Below the pieces are notes generated by a model that saw nothing but the letters and a program-made list of their open reading frames with translations, had not been told where the DNA came from and searched no databases. A stretch of DNA of 20,105 bases from CAKUFA01 sp963627465 (GTDB lineage: Bacteria; Bacillota; Clostridia; Christensenellales; Aristaeellaceae). The stretch spans positions 1 to 20,105 of the forward strand of contig CAVGBO010000065.1 in assembly GCA_963627465.1 (NCBI GenBank), in the 5' to 3' direction. The stretch's first letter is position 1; each line of letters starts with the position of its first letter. Positions 1 to 6,218 of the stretch are shown here, piece after piece. A program made the position numbers and the translations under genes.

Positions 1-708
1 CACAAGGTGTTTTGCCCCCGATTTGCTCAGCTGCACATCGCCCAGCACCTTATTGTGTGCAGTCCTGCCGATGCTTTCAAAATAGGTATCCATGTTGTTC
101 ACAAGCTCGTTGTTGTAGCCTGTGGCAAACAAGTTCCCCGTGACAGTCGCTACCGTGTCCATGTTGGCCACGGTCTTTTTGTTGTCCTCCAGCTGCTGCT
201 CTGTCATCTCCACGATGTTCCCATCGCTGTCCTTCAGCAGATACTGTGCTCCTTCCTGCCCCTGCTGTGCCTGCGCCTCCCGCATTACCGTCTCGTTGTA
301 CCGTTTCGCCATCGCCATGGTTGCTGCATTGTTGAACAGCTCCGCCATCTTGTTGATGGTTGCCGCTTTCTTATTTGCCATGGCACGGGCTTCCGGGCTC
401 TTCAGGTTCTTGGCCAGCTGCTTCAGTTCCTTCACAAAGTTCTTCAGCTTGCCCTTGATCTTCTCGCCCAGGGTTTCGTGTTGGTTAAACAGCTCCTGTA
501 CGTACCGTTCATTTTCGAATACCTTGAACATGCTGTCCGCAACGATCTCTTCCAGTGCCCCTTCTTGCGTCAGCTCCACGCCGCCCCGCTTGTACTGTTC
601 AATCTTCTGCTCGACTCGCTCGTTTACGTTGTACCCGTCCGTAGCCGCCAGCTTGCTCCCGATGAATAGGGCAAGGTCGGTATGCTCGGACTGTACTCTG
701 GATGTACT
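1..708 (-). pseudogene. Fragment of a large polyvalent-type protein of mobile elements, lacking a start and running off the left edge
   Basis: The minus strand is open from an in-frame TAG at 709-711 to the left edge. The translation is charged, helical and clearly protein-like: an IEQYKRGGVELTQEGALEEI-type helix, a lysine-rich stretch around 420-500, then a segment ending YFESIGRTAHNKVLGDVQLS. That last segment resembles the large polyvalent protein-associated (LPD) domains found in giant multidomain proteins of phages and integrative elements. I recognise this from pattern only. After the TAG there is no ATG, GTG or TTG near the start of the conserved text; the first GTG is inside it and the first ATG is about 55 codons in. 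The piece therefore looks like the interior of a longer protein cut at its N-terminal side. The matching plus-strand readings look like shadows. It probably marks the edge of a decayed or integrated mobile element. Confidence 0.6.
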
Positions 709-790
709 CTAAATGTACTTGGACCTGTACTCGTAATGCACTCGGGGTTGTATTCTGAGTGTACTCGGGACTGTACTCGGGACTGGCTCA
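683..790. repeat. Array of about nine degenerate TGTACTC repeats spaced 11-12 bp
   Basis: Copies of TGTACTC or one-mismatch variants start at 692, 703, 714, 726, 737, 749, 760 and 772, with weaker ends at 683 and 784. Spacing is 11 or 12 bp throughout. Units read TGTACTCTGGA, TGTACTCTAAA, TGTACTTGGACC, TGTACTCGTAA and so on. The array lies exactly between the broken mobile-element fragment and the rplJ promoter. It could be a decayed minisatellite or a cluster of protein-binding sites near one helical turn apart. No function is shown. Confidence 0.8.
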
Positions 791-809
791 ACATTTTTTG
801 AAAAATCAA

Positions 810-838
810 TTGACAACACGCAATGCTTTTGCTATAAT
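810..838 (+). promoter_or_regulatory. Consensus promoter for rplJ-rplL
   Basis: The -35 box TTGACA (810-815) and -10 box TATAAT (833-838) are both perfect, separated by 17 bp. Transcription would start near 845, just before the L10 leader. This is the strength expected for a ribosomal protein operon. Confidence 0.9.
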
Positions 839-846
839 GACCTAGG

Positions 847-973
847 TTTTGAAGAAACCTGTGCCAAAGACAGCCGGTATCCGTAAGGATTTAAGGGAGT
901 TCGCTCCGCCTGCCGAGGTGTAATGGATCGTGCATATGCTACATCCCTTGCGCCTGCGCAAGGGTTTTCTTTT
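847..973 (+). ncRNA. Ribosomal protein L10 leader (autoregulatory RNA)
   Basis: The leader carries the hallmark text of the L10 leader family: AAAGACAGCCGGTAT at 866-880, AAGGATTTAAGGGAG at 885-899, and CTGCCGAGGTG at 910-920. These surround a multi-branched structure directly upstream of rplJ. In the known family, the L10(L12)4 complex binds the leader's kink-turn when in excess and shuts down its own operon. Here the leader leads into an intrinsic terminator hairpin, so control is probably by premature termination. The assignment is by remembered consensus, not by a covariance search. Confidence 0.88.
945..973 (+). terminator. Attenuator hairpin at the end of the L10 leader
   Basis: CCCTTGCGC (945-953) pairs perfectly with GCGCAAGGG (956-964) and is followed by TTTTCTTTT (965-973). 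It stands between the L10 leader and the rplJ ribosome site, so it can cut transcription when the leader is bound by L10. Confidence 0.85.
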
Positions 974-1006
974 ACTCCTAAACCGTTGAGGAGGTGCAAA
1001 GAAAGC

Positions 1007-1507
1007 ATGAACAAGAATCATGAGATTAAGGCTCAGCAGGTTGCAGAGATCGTTGAGAAGCTGCAGGGTGCTCAGTCTGTGGTGATTTGCAGCTACTCTG
1101 GCCTGACCGTGGAGCAGGTGACTGCCCTGCGTAAGCAGTGCCGTGAGCAGGATGTGCATTACTGCGTACTGAAGAACCGTCTGTTCGGTCGCGCTCTGAA
1201 GGAGCTGAACATCGATGGCATCGATGAGCTGCTGGAAGGCCCCAACGCATTTGTGTTCGGTATGAAGGACGCTGTAGCGGCTCCCAAGGTCGTGAACGAC
1301 TTCATCGAAAAGAACAAGCTGGAGTCCCTGCAGATCCGTGGTGGCCTGCTGGACAGCAAGGCAGTTGACGTTGCTACCATCAAGCATCTGGCTGCTCTGC
1401 CTAGCCGTGAAGCTCTGTTGGCCAAGTTGCTGGGCAGCTTGAACAATCCCATCAGCAGCTTTGTGCGCGTGGTGGAAGCTGTTCGCAAGCAGAAGGCTGG
1501 CGAGTAA
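1007..1507 (+). CDS. rplJ: 50S ribosomal protein L10
   Basis: 166 residues, beginning MNKNHEIKAQQVAEIVEKLQ, the usual length and start of L10. L10 forms the base of the ribosomal stalk: its N-terminal domain binds 23S rRNA with L11, and its C-terminal helix holds L7/L12 dimers. The motif SYSGLTVEQVTALRKQ, the region around VLKNRLFGRAL, and the C-terminal helix ending VVEAVRKQKAGE all fit. An earlier in-frame ATG at 923 lies inside the L10 leader and before its terminator, so it is rejected. The ATG at 1007 has GAGGAGGTG at 988-996. rplL follows after 76 nt. Expression is expected to be autoregulated through the leader. Confidence 0.97.
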   Translation: MNKNHEIKAQQVAEIVEKLQGAQSVVICSYSGLTVEQVTALRKQCREQDVHYCVLKNRLFGRALKELNIDGIDELLEGPNAFVFGMKDAVAAPKVVNDFIEKNKLESLQIRGGLLDSKAVDVATIKHLAALPSREALLAKLLGSLNNPISSFVRVVEAVRKQKAGE

Positions 1508-1583
1508 TCCTATGGAGTGGCTGCAAGCTGTTGCAGTTGCTCACCTACAATTTTCATTTTGAAATAACAGGAGGCTGAATATC

Positions 1584-1955
1584 ATGACTCATGAAGAGAT
1601 CATTGCTGCCGTCGAGTCTATGACGGTGCTGGAACTGGCCGATCTGGTTAAGGCCATGGAAGAAAAGTTTGGTGTGTCTGCTGCTGCCCCCGTGGCTGTG
1701 GTTGGTGCTGCTGGCGCTGCCGCTGCTGCTGAGGAAGAGAAGACCGAGTTCGACGTCGTGCTGAAGGAAGCCGGCTCCGAGAAGATCAAGGTTATCAAGG
1801 TTGTGCGCGAAGTCGTGTCCGGCCTGGGCCTGAAGGAAGCCAAGGAGATTGTGGAGTCCGCTCCCAAGACCCTGAAGGAAGGCGTTTCCAAGGACGAAGC
1901 CGAGAAGATCAAGGCTCAGTTCGCCGAAGTTGGCGCCGTTGTGGAAATCAAGTAA
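1584..1955 (+). CDS. rplL: 50S ribosomal protein L7/L12
   Basis: 123 residues, typical for L7/L12. The N-terminal dimerisation helices (MTHEEIIAAVESMTVLELAD, about 1-32) are followed by an Ala/Val/Gly-rich hinge at about 34-50. The C-terminal globular domain carries the conserved GLGLKEAKEIVE helix, which recruits translation factors. The ribosome site AGGAGGC (1569-1575) sits nine bases before ATG. The intergenic gap after rplJ includes a small hairpin, CTGCAA/TTGCAG at 1521-1536, without a T-run, so the two genes should be one transcript. The operon ends here at a terminator; rpoB does not follow. Confidence 0.98.
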   Translation: MTHEEIIAAVESMTVLELADLVKAMEEKFGVSAAAPVAVVGAAGAAAAAEEEKTEFDVVLKEAGSEKIKVIKVVREVVSGLGLKEAKEIVESAPKTLKEGVSKDEAEKIKAQFAEVGAVVEIK

Positions 1956-1971
1956 TTTTGATTTTCTTCTG

Positions 1972-2003
1972 CAGGCACTCAGTAATGGGTGCCTGTTTTT
2001 TCT
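1972..2003 (+). terminator. Intrinsic terminator after rplL
   Basis: CAGGCACTC (1972-1980) pairs with GGGTGCCTG (1987-1995), with one G-T pair, followed by TTTTTT. It closes the rplJ-rplL unit 17 nt after the rplL stop codon. Confidence 0.92.
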
Positions 2004-2036
2004 TTCCCTTTACAGAATTTTTTCCTTGCATTTCGG

Positions 2037-2065
2037 TTGACAATCCTTCATCCAATTTGTATAAT
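2037..2065 (+). promoter_or_regulatory. Consensus promoter for the mgtE leader
   Basis: TTGACA (2037-2042) and TATAAT (2060-2065) are separated by 17 bp, both perfect matches. The predicted start near 2072 leaves about 195 nt of untranslated leader before mgtE. Confidence 0.88.
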
Positions 2066-2071
2066 CAAACT

Positions 2072-2226
2072 GATTTCGTTGAGAGGTAGGTGATACGGGT
2101 GGACGGCCAGGACAGTATCGGGCGAAGATGCTTTATCGGCGCTTCTGCTCGTATCGTGAAGTAAGAACGCCAGGTATCTTTTCCGGTTCCTGTATTGTGC
2201 TGTAATTGGACAATTCAGGCTTTTTT
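2072..2226 (+). promoter_or_regulatory. Structured mgtE leader ending in a terminator; candidate metal-sensing riboswitch
   Basis: Several pairings are visible. GATACGGG (2092-2099) can pair with CTCGTATC (2148-2155). CGGGCGAAG (2119-2127) can pair with CTTCTGCTCG (2142-2151) across a bulged T. A terminator forms from CCTGTATTGT (2189-2198) and ACAATTCAGG (2210-2219), with T6 at 2221-2226. GATAC occurs once but its partner GTATC occurs three times (2115, 2151, 2174), so alternative folds are possible. Position before an Mg2+ transporter gene suggests an Mg2+-responsive switch. The text shares TAGGTGA and ACGCCA with the M-box (ykoK) class, but I cannot match the rest of that consensus. It could be a divergent M-box or another class. 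Confidence 0.6.
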
Positions 2227-2267
2227 GTGTGTCAAAAAAGAGGAAAAACCGAAAAGGAGGAATCCAC

Positions 2268-3683
2268 ATGGAACAGAGAAATGATCTGAACGAAGAACTT
2301 CAGACCCATCCGGATTATGCGGCGGAGATTGCGGAACTGATCCGTAGTGACATCCCTGCTGGCGAAAAGAAAGAGCGTCTGGCAGATTATCACGCAAACG
2401 ATATTGCTGATGCATGGACGCTTCTTTCCGATAAGGAACGCAAAAACTTGGTTGCCCTGCTGGATCAGGATCAGACGGCAGAAATCTTCTCCTATTTGGA
2501 AGATCCGGAAGAATACCTGAATGAGCTGGGGGACGATAAGGCTGCCGACATTCTGGAAAGCATGGATGCGGACGATGCCGTGGACGTTCTGGAGTCCTTG
2601 GAGCCTGATCAGCAGGAAAAACTGATCGAGCTCATGGAAAAGGACGCTCGGCAGGACATTGAGCTGATTCAGTCCTATGATGAGGATCAAATCGGCAGCA
2701 AGATGACCACCAACTTCATCAGCGTGTCCAAAGACTTGACCATTAAGCAGGCCATGCACACACTGATTGAGCAGGCGGCAGAGAATGATAACATATCCAC
2801 CATCTATGTATTGAACAAGGATGGCACATTCCATGGCGCAATTGATCTCCCGGATTTGATTCGCGCAAGGGATTACGAAGAATTGGAATCTCTGGTGACC
2901 ACGTCTTATCCTTATGTGTTTGCGGATGAAAGCGTGGATCAGTGCATTGAGCAGTTAAAGGACTACTCCGAAGACTCCATTCCTGTGCTGGATCATCAAA
3001 TGAAGCTGCTGGGCGTCATCACTTCCCAAGACTTGGTGGAAGTAGTTGATGAAGAGCTGGGCGATGACTACGCCAAGTTAGGCGGCTTGACCGAAGAAGA
3101 AGATCTGGATGAGCCGCTGCATCAAAGCTTGCGGAAGCGCATTCCTTGGCTGGTTGTGCTGATGTTCCTGGGGCTGGCAGTTTCCGCTGTCGTGTCCCTG
3201 TATGAGCCGGTGATGGCGCAGCTAACGCTGGTGGTTGCCTTCCAGTCCATGATTCTGGATATGTCCGGTAACGTGGGTACCCAGTCTCTGGCTGTTACCA
3301 TTCGTGTCCTGTCCGACGAGCAGCTGACAGCCAAACAGAAGCTGCATCTGGTCTTTAAGGAAGGCCGGGTCGGCTTTGTGGGCGGTATGCTGCTGGGGAT
3401 TGCTTCGACGGTGGTCATCGGCATCTATGTGCACTTCTGCCTGACGAAAGATTGGCTGTTCAGCTTTGCAGTGTCCGGCTGCATCGGCTTATCGCTGATG
3501 GTGGCCATGGGCATCTCCGCACTGGTGGGCACGGTAACGCCTCTGTTCTTCAAGAAGATCAAGGTAGACCCGGCCGTGGCGTCTGGTCCCTTGATTACCA
3601 CCATCAATGACTTTGTGGCTGTCGTTACCTACTATACGCTGGTAGAAGTTCTGCTAATCAACTTTTTACATCTGGCGGGATAA
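2268..3683 (+). CDS. mgtE: Magnesium transporter/channel MgtE
   Basis: 471 residues, the usual length. MgtE is a dimeric inner-membrane Mg2+ channel whose cytoplasmic part closes the pore when Mg2+ is plentiful. The acidic N domain (about 20-125) contains repeated YLEDPEEYLNELGDDKAADI-like helices. Two CBS domains follow (about 130-250; TNFISVSKDLTIKQAMHTL and SYPYVFADESVDQCIEQL). Five membrane segments lie in about 290-471. MSGNVGTQSLA and ASGPLITTINDF are the conserved pore elements; the Asp in the latter corresponds to the known pore Mg2+ ligand. The ATG at 2268 has AGGAGG at 2255-2260. An earlier GTG at 2229 directly follows the leader's T-run and has no ribosome site, so it is rejected. 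A terminator ends the unit, making mgtE monocistronic. Confidence 0.95.
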   Translation: MEQRNDLNEELQTHPDYAAEIAELIRSDIPAGEKKERLADYHANDIADAWTLLSDKERKNLVALLDQDQTAEIFSYLEDPEEYLNELGDDKAADILESMDADDAVDVLESLEPDQQEKLIELMEKDARQDIELIQSYDEDQIGSKMTTNFISVSKDLTIKQAMHTLIEQAAENDNISTIYVLNKDGTFHGAIDLPDLIRARDYEELESLVTTSYPYVFADESVDQCIEQLKDYSEDSIPVLDHQMKLLGVITSQDLVEVVDEELGDDYAKLGGLTEEEDLDEPLHQSLRKRIPWLVVLMFLGLAVSAVVSLYEPVMAQLTLVVAFQSMILDMSGNVGTQSLAVTIRVLSDEQLTAKQKLHLVFKEGRVGFVGGMLLGIASTVVIGIYVHFCLTKDWLFSFAVSGCIGLSLMVAMGISALVGTVTPLFFKKIKVDPAVASGPLITTINDFVAVVTYYTLVEVLLINFLHLAG

Positions 3684-3695
3684 AGCACCGCATGG

Positions 3696-3735
3696 AAGGG
3701 TCTGCTCGTTCGCAAAAGGCGAGAGCAGACCCTTT
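3696..3735 (+). terminator. Intrinsic terminator after mgtE
   Basis: AAGGGTCTGCTC (3696-3707) pairs perfectly over 12 bp with GAGCAGACCCTT (3723-3734). The T-run is short (TTTATG), so termination may be less than complete. The next gene starts 175 nt downstream. Confidence 0.75.
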
Positions 3736-3910
3736 ATGCATTCTTGAGGTGCTTGCGGAGAAATGTTTGCTAGAAACTTGACAAAATTTTTGAAAACAGC
3801 AGGAAAAGGAAGGTTTACGGCGAATCACTGAAATTGGGACAAAATTGAGCCACTATACTCCATCTCGCCGAAAGACGAGTTTAAATTGGAAGAACGGAAG
3901 GAGATTGGAC

Positions 3911-5395
3911 ATGAGCAACACGCAGGACCTGAAGCGGATGCTGGACAAGAAGGACAGCATTCTCAAGGGAGACGCTGAGCGCATTGCCAAGCAGCGCGCC
4001 CAGGGGAAACTGGTTGCCCGGGAACGGGTGGCCAAGCTGTTGGATCAGGGCAGCTTTGTGGAAACGGATGCTCTGGTGTCAAAGAACGGCGACTATGCCG
4101 GGGTTGTAACTGGTTACGGTACGGTGCAGGATCGTCCGGTGTATCTGTTTGCACAGGACTTCACGGTGCATGGCGGTGCCATGGGCGTGAAGCAGGCGGG
4201 CAAGATTCTGAAGGTACTGGATCTGGCACAGAAGACCGGCGCACCTGTGATTGCCCTGATGGACAGCGCAGGTGTACGGTTGGATGAAGGTGCAGAGGCG
4301 ATGAACGCCTATGCGCAGGTGTATGCCAAGATGACCAAGCTCAGCGGCGTGTGCCCCATGATCGCCCTGGTGATGGGACCTTGCGTTGGCGGTGCTGCCC
4401 TCATCAGCCAGCTGTGTGACGTAAGCATTATGGCAGAGAATGTAGGCCGTCTGATGGTTTACGGTTCTCAGGTCATGAGTGCTGTATCCGGCAAGACCTA
4501 TGGGGAAGAGGCTGTCGGAGGTGCTAAGGCACTGGCTGAACAGGGTGCAGTTGCGCTCACTGCCAAGGACGAGGATGCAGCCATTGCATTGGCTGTGCAG
4601 GTGCTGGATCTGCTGCCTGGCTGCAATGCGGAGGATGCTCCTCTGGTTGATACCGACGACATGAACCGTGTCCTGCCTGCTGTGGACGCTAAGGATAGTG
4701 CTTCTCTGCTGGCAGCCATGGCAGATGCTGCCACCTATGTGGAACTGTACAAGGATTACGGCAAGGAAGTCCGTGTGGCGCTGGCTCGTTTGGGCGGCCG
4801 CAGCGTGGGTCTGGTCGTGTCCGATGCCGCTGTGAATGACGGTATGCTGACTGCTGATGCTGCTGCAAAGGCTGCTCGCTTCATCCGCCTGTGCGATTGC
4901 TACTCTCTGCCTGTTGTTTCCTTGATCAACAGCAAGGGCGTTGTTGTGCCGGACGTGAAGGATCAGGCAAAGACCATGGCAGGCGTGGCACAGTTGCTGT
5001 ACGCTTATGCTGAAGCAACCTGCCCCAAGGTCAGCGTTGTGGTTGGCAATGCCATCGGCCAGAGCTTTGTGGCCATGGCAGGCAAGGGCAATGCAGACGT
5101 TGCTTATGCTTGGCCGGGTGCGGTTGTTTCCGCTTTGACCCCTGACGCCGCTGTGCAGGTGCTCTATGAAGATGAACTGAAGGCAGGCAAGGGAGATCCG
5201 CTGGCAAAGCGTGCTGAGCTGGAAGCCAAGTATGCCGATGAAGTGGCAGATGGCGTGGCAGCTGCTCAGGCTGGCATGATCGATGATGTGTGTGATCCGG
5301 CTGATACCCGTAAGCTGGTGATTGCTGCGCTGGAAATGCTGTCTTCCAAGCGTGAATCCAATCCGCCCAAGAAGCACGGCAACCTGCCGCTGTAA
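3911..5395 (+). CDS. mmdA: 12S-type acyl-CoA carboxyltransferase (methylmalonyl-CoA decarboxylase alpha-like)
   Basis: 494 residues, two crotonase-like carboxyltransferase halves as in methylmalonyl-CoA decarboxylase alpha and propionibacterial 12S. It would move CO2 between an acyl-CoA and the biotin carrier encoded at 5788. The N half has GDYAGVVTGYGT, DFTVHGGAMGVKQAGKI and the oxyanion text MGPCVGGAA. The C half has LLYAYAEATCPKVSVVVGNA and DVAYAWPGAV. The tail KRESNPPKKHGNLPL is typical of MmdA-like proteins. It departs from classical MmdA: DSAGVRLDEG replaces the usual DSGGARIQEG, and AIGQSF replaces YGGAY in the second oxyanion loop. The acyl-CoA substrate is therefore uncertain. ATG 3911 follows GGAAGGAGA; an in-frame start at 3845 has no ribosome site. 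A TTGACA at 3778 lacks a good -10, while TATACT at 3854 lacks a good -35, so the promoter is unclear. First gene of the pump operon. Confidence 0.85.
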   Translation: MSNTQDLKRMLDKKDSILKGDAERIAKQRAQGKLVARERVAKLLDQGSFVETDALVSKNGDYAGVVTGYGTVQDRPVYLFAQDFTVHGGAMGVKQAGKILKVLDLAQKTGAPVIALMDSAGVRLDEGAEAMNAYAQVYAKMTKLSGVCPMIALVMGPCVGGAALISQLCDVSIMAENVGRLMVYGSQVMSAVSGKTYGEEAVGGAKALAEQGAVALTAKDEDAAIALAVQVLDLLPGCNAEDAPLVDTDDMNRVLPAVDAKDSASLLAAMADAATYVELYKDYGKEVRVALARLGGRSVGLVVSDAAVNDGMLTADAAAKAARFIRLCDCYSLPVVSLINSKGVVVPDVKDQAKTMAGVAQLLYAYAEATCPKVSVVVGNAIGQSFVAMAGKGNADVAYAWPGAVVSALTPDAAVQVLYEDELKAGKGDPLAKRAELEAKYADEVADGVAAAQAGMIDDVCDPADTRKLVIAALEMLSSKRESNPPKKHGNLPL

Positions 5396-5416
5396 CCGGA
5401 AAGGACGTGCAGCATA

Positions 5417-5761
5417 ATGGATAGATTGATCGATGGCTTGCTGGTTACCCTGATCGGCATGCTGGTGGTCTTCTTCGGATTGATTATTCTGATCGGTCTG
5501 ATTAAGATCATTACGATGCTTACCACTGAAAAGAAGAAGGCAAAGGTTGCTGAAGCTCCTGCTCCCGTTGCGGCAGCTCCTGTGGCTGCCGCCCCCGTCG
5601 CTGTCAAGGATGACGATGCACTGATCGCTGCGATCACCGCCGCCGTTTCCTGCATGATGGAAGAGGGGACTGCCTTCACCGTGCGGCACGTACGCCGCAT
5701 TTCCAATGCGCCTGCCTGGCAGAAGGCCGGCCGGGAAGAACAAATCTACAGCCGTTTTTAA
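5417..5761 (+). CDS. oadG: Na+-pumping decarboxylase gamma subunit (OadG family)
   Basis: 114 residues. The N-terminal membrane helix is at about 7-35 (LLVTLIGMLVVFFGLIILIG), followed by a Lys-rich stretch and an Ala/Pro/Val linker (about 48-65). The C-terminal soluble segment runs from DDDALIAAITAAVSC to the tail AGREEQIYSRF. This layout is that of OadG, MmdD and GcdD, which hold the carboxyltransferase and biotin parts on the membrane beta subunit. The tail carries VRHVRRISNAPAWQKAG, typical of family members in which the tail docks on the carboxyltransferase. It starts 21 nt after the 12S gene and precedes the biotin carrier by 26 nt, so it is in the same operon. Confidence 0.92.
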   Translation: MDRLIDGLLVTLIGMLVVFFGLIILIGLIKIITMLTTEKKKAKVAEAPAPVAAAPVAAAPVAVKDDDALIAAITAAVSCMMEEGTAFTVRHVRRISNAPAWQKAGREEQIYSRF

Positions 5762-5787
5762 GATGAAAAACGAGGAGGATTTTCAAC

Positions 5788-6177
5788 ATGCGTAAGTTCA
5801 ACGTTACCGTTAATGGTCAGGCTTATGAAGTAGAAGTGGAAGAAGTGGGCGGTGCCCCTACTGCTGCCCCCGTGCGTGCTGCCGCTCCCGTGGCTGCCCC
5901 TGTTGCTGCTGCTCCCGTAGCCGCTGCAGCACCTGCTGCTAAGGCTGCCCCTGCAGTTGCCGGCGGCGAACCTGTGAAGGCTCCCATGCCCGGCAACATC
6001 CTGGACGTGAAGGTCAAGGCTGGCGACAAGGTGACCACTGGTCAGGCACTGTGCGTGCTGGAAGCTATGAAGATGGAAAATGAGATCCCCGCTCCTCATG
6101 ACGGCGTGGTGGCTCAGGTTGTTGTTACCAAGGGCGCAACGGTGGAAGCCGGCGACGTTCTGGTGACCCTCGCTTAA
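5788..6177 (+). CDS. Biotin carboxyl carrier protein of the decarboxylase (GcdC/MmdC/1.3S type)
   Basis: 129 residues: a short N-terminal beta segment (MRKFNVTVNGQAYEVEVEEV), an Ala/Pro-rich flexible linker (about 22-60), and a biotinyl domain (about 61-129). The biotin-accepting Lys is K95 in EAMKMEN. The swinging biotin carries CO2 between the carboxyltransferase(s) and the membrane beta subunit. GGAGG stands before the start, after the gamma gene. It is the only biotinyl domain in the window although two different carboxyltransferases are encoded, so it is probably shared. The first domain matches the 1.3S/MmdC/GcdC class rather than the AccB class. Confidence 0.95.
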   Translation: MRKFNVTVNGQAYEVEVEEVGGAPTAAPVRAAAPVAAPVAAAPVAAAAPAAKAAPAVAGGEPVKAPMPGNILDVKVKAGDKVTTGQALCVLEAMKMENEIPAPHDGVVAQVVVTKGATVEAGDVLVTLA

Positions 6178-6218
6178 GGCTGAAGCCCGCATAGCTGCAA
6201 TGAAAGTGAGCTGATACG

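Noticed and set aside
7..712. Two overlapping plus-strand open frames (220 and 196 residues)
   Set aside because: Their translations are Cys/Leu/His-rich or Ser-rich without recognisable motifs, while the opposite strand reads as a coherent charged helical protein. They look like shadows.
683..790. CRISPR array
   Set aside because: Units are only 11-12 bp with no unique spacers; it is a short degenerate tandem repeat.
923..1006. 28-residue N-terminal extension of rplJ from an upstream ATG
   Set aside because: It lies inside the L10 leader and its terminator hairpin; the normal L10 start with a strong ribosome site is at 1007.
2072..2226. Calling the mgtE leader an M-box outright
   Set aside because: Only short pieces of that consensus were found; the central conserved blocks are not evident, so it is left as a candidate riboswitch.
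3778..3859. Promoter for the pump operon at TTGACA 3778 or TATACT 3854
   Set aside because: Neither box has a suitably spaced partner, so no promoter is called.
4079..5743. 554-codon minus-strand open frame opposite the 12S and gamma genes
   Set aside because: The translation is His/Gln/Ser-rich with no motif, typical of the antisense of a GC-biased, highly expressed gene. Similar long antisense frames opposite the beta, 5S and pckA genes were rejected for the same reason.
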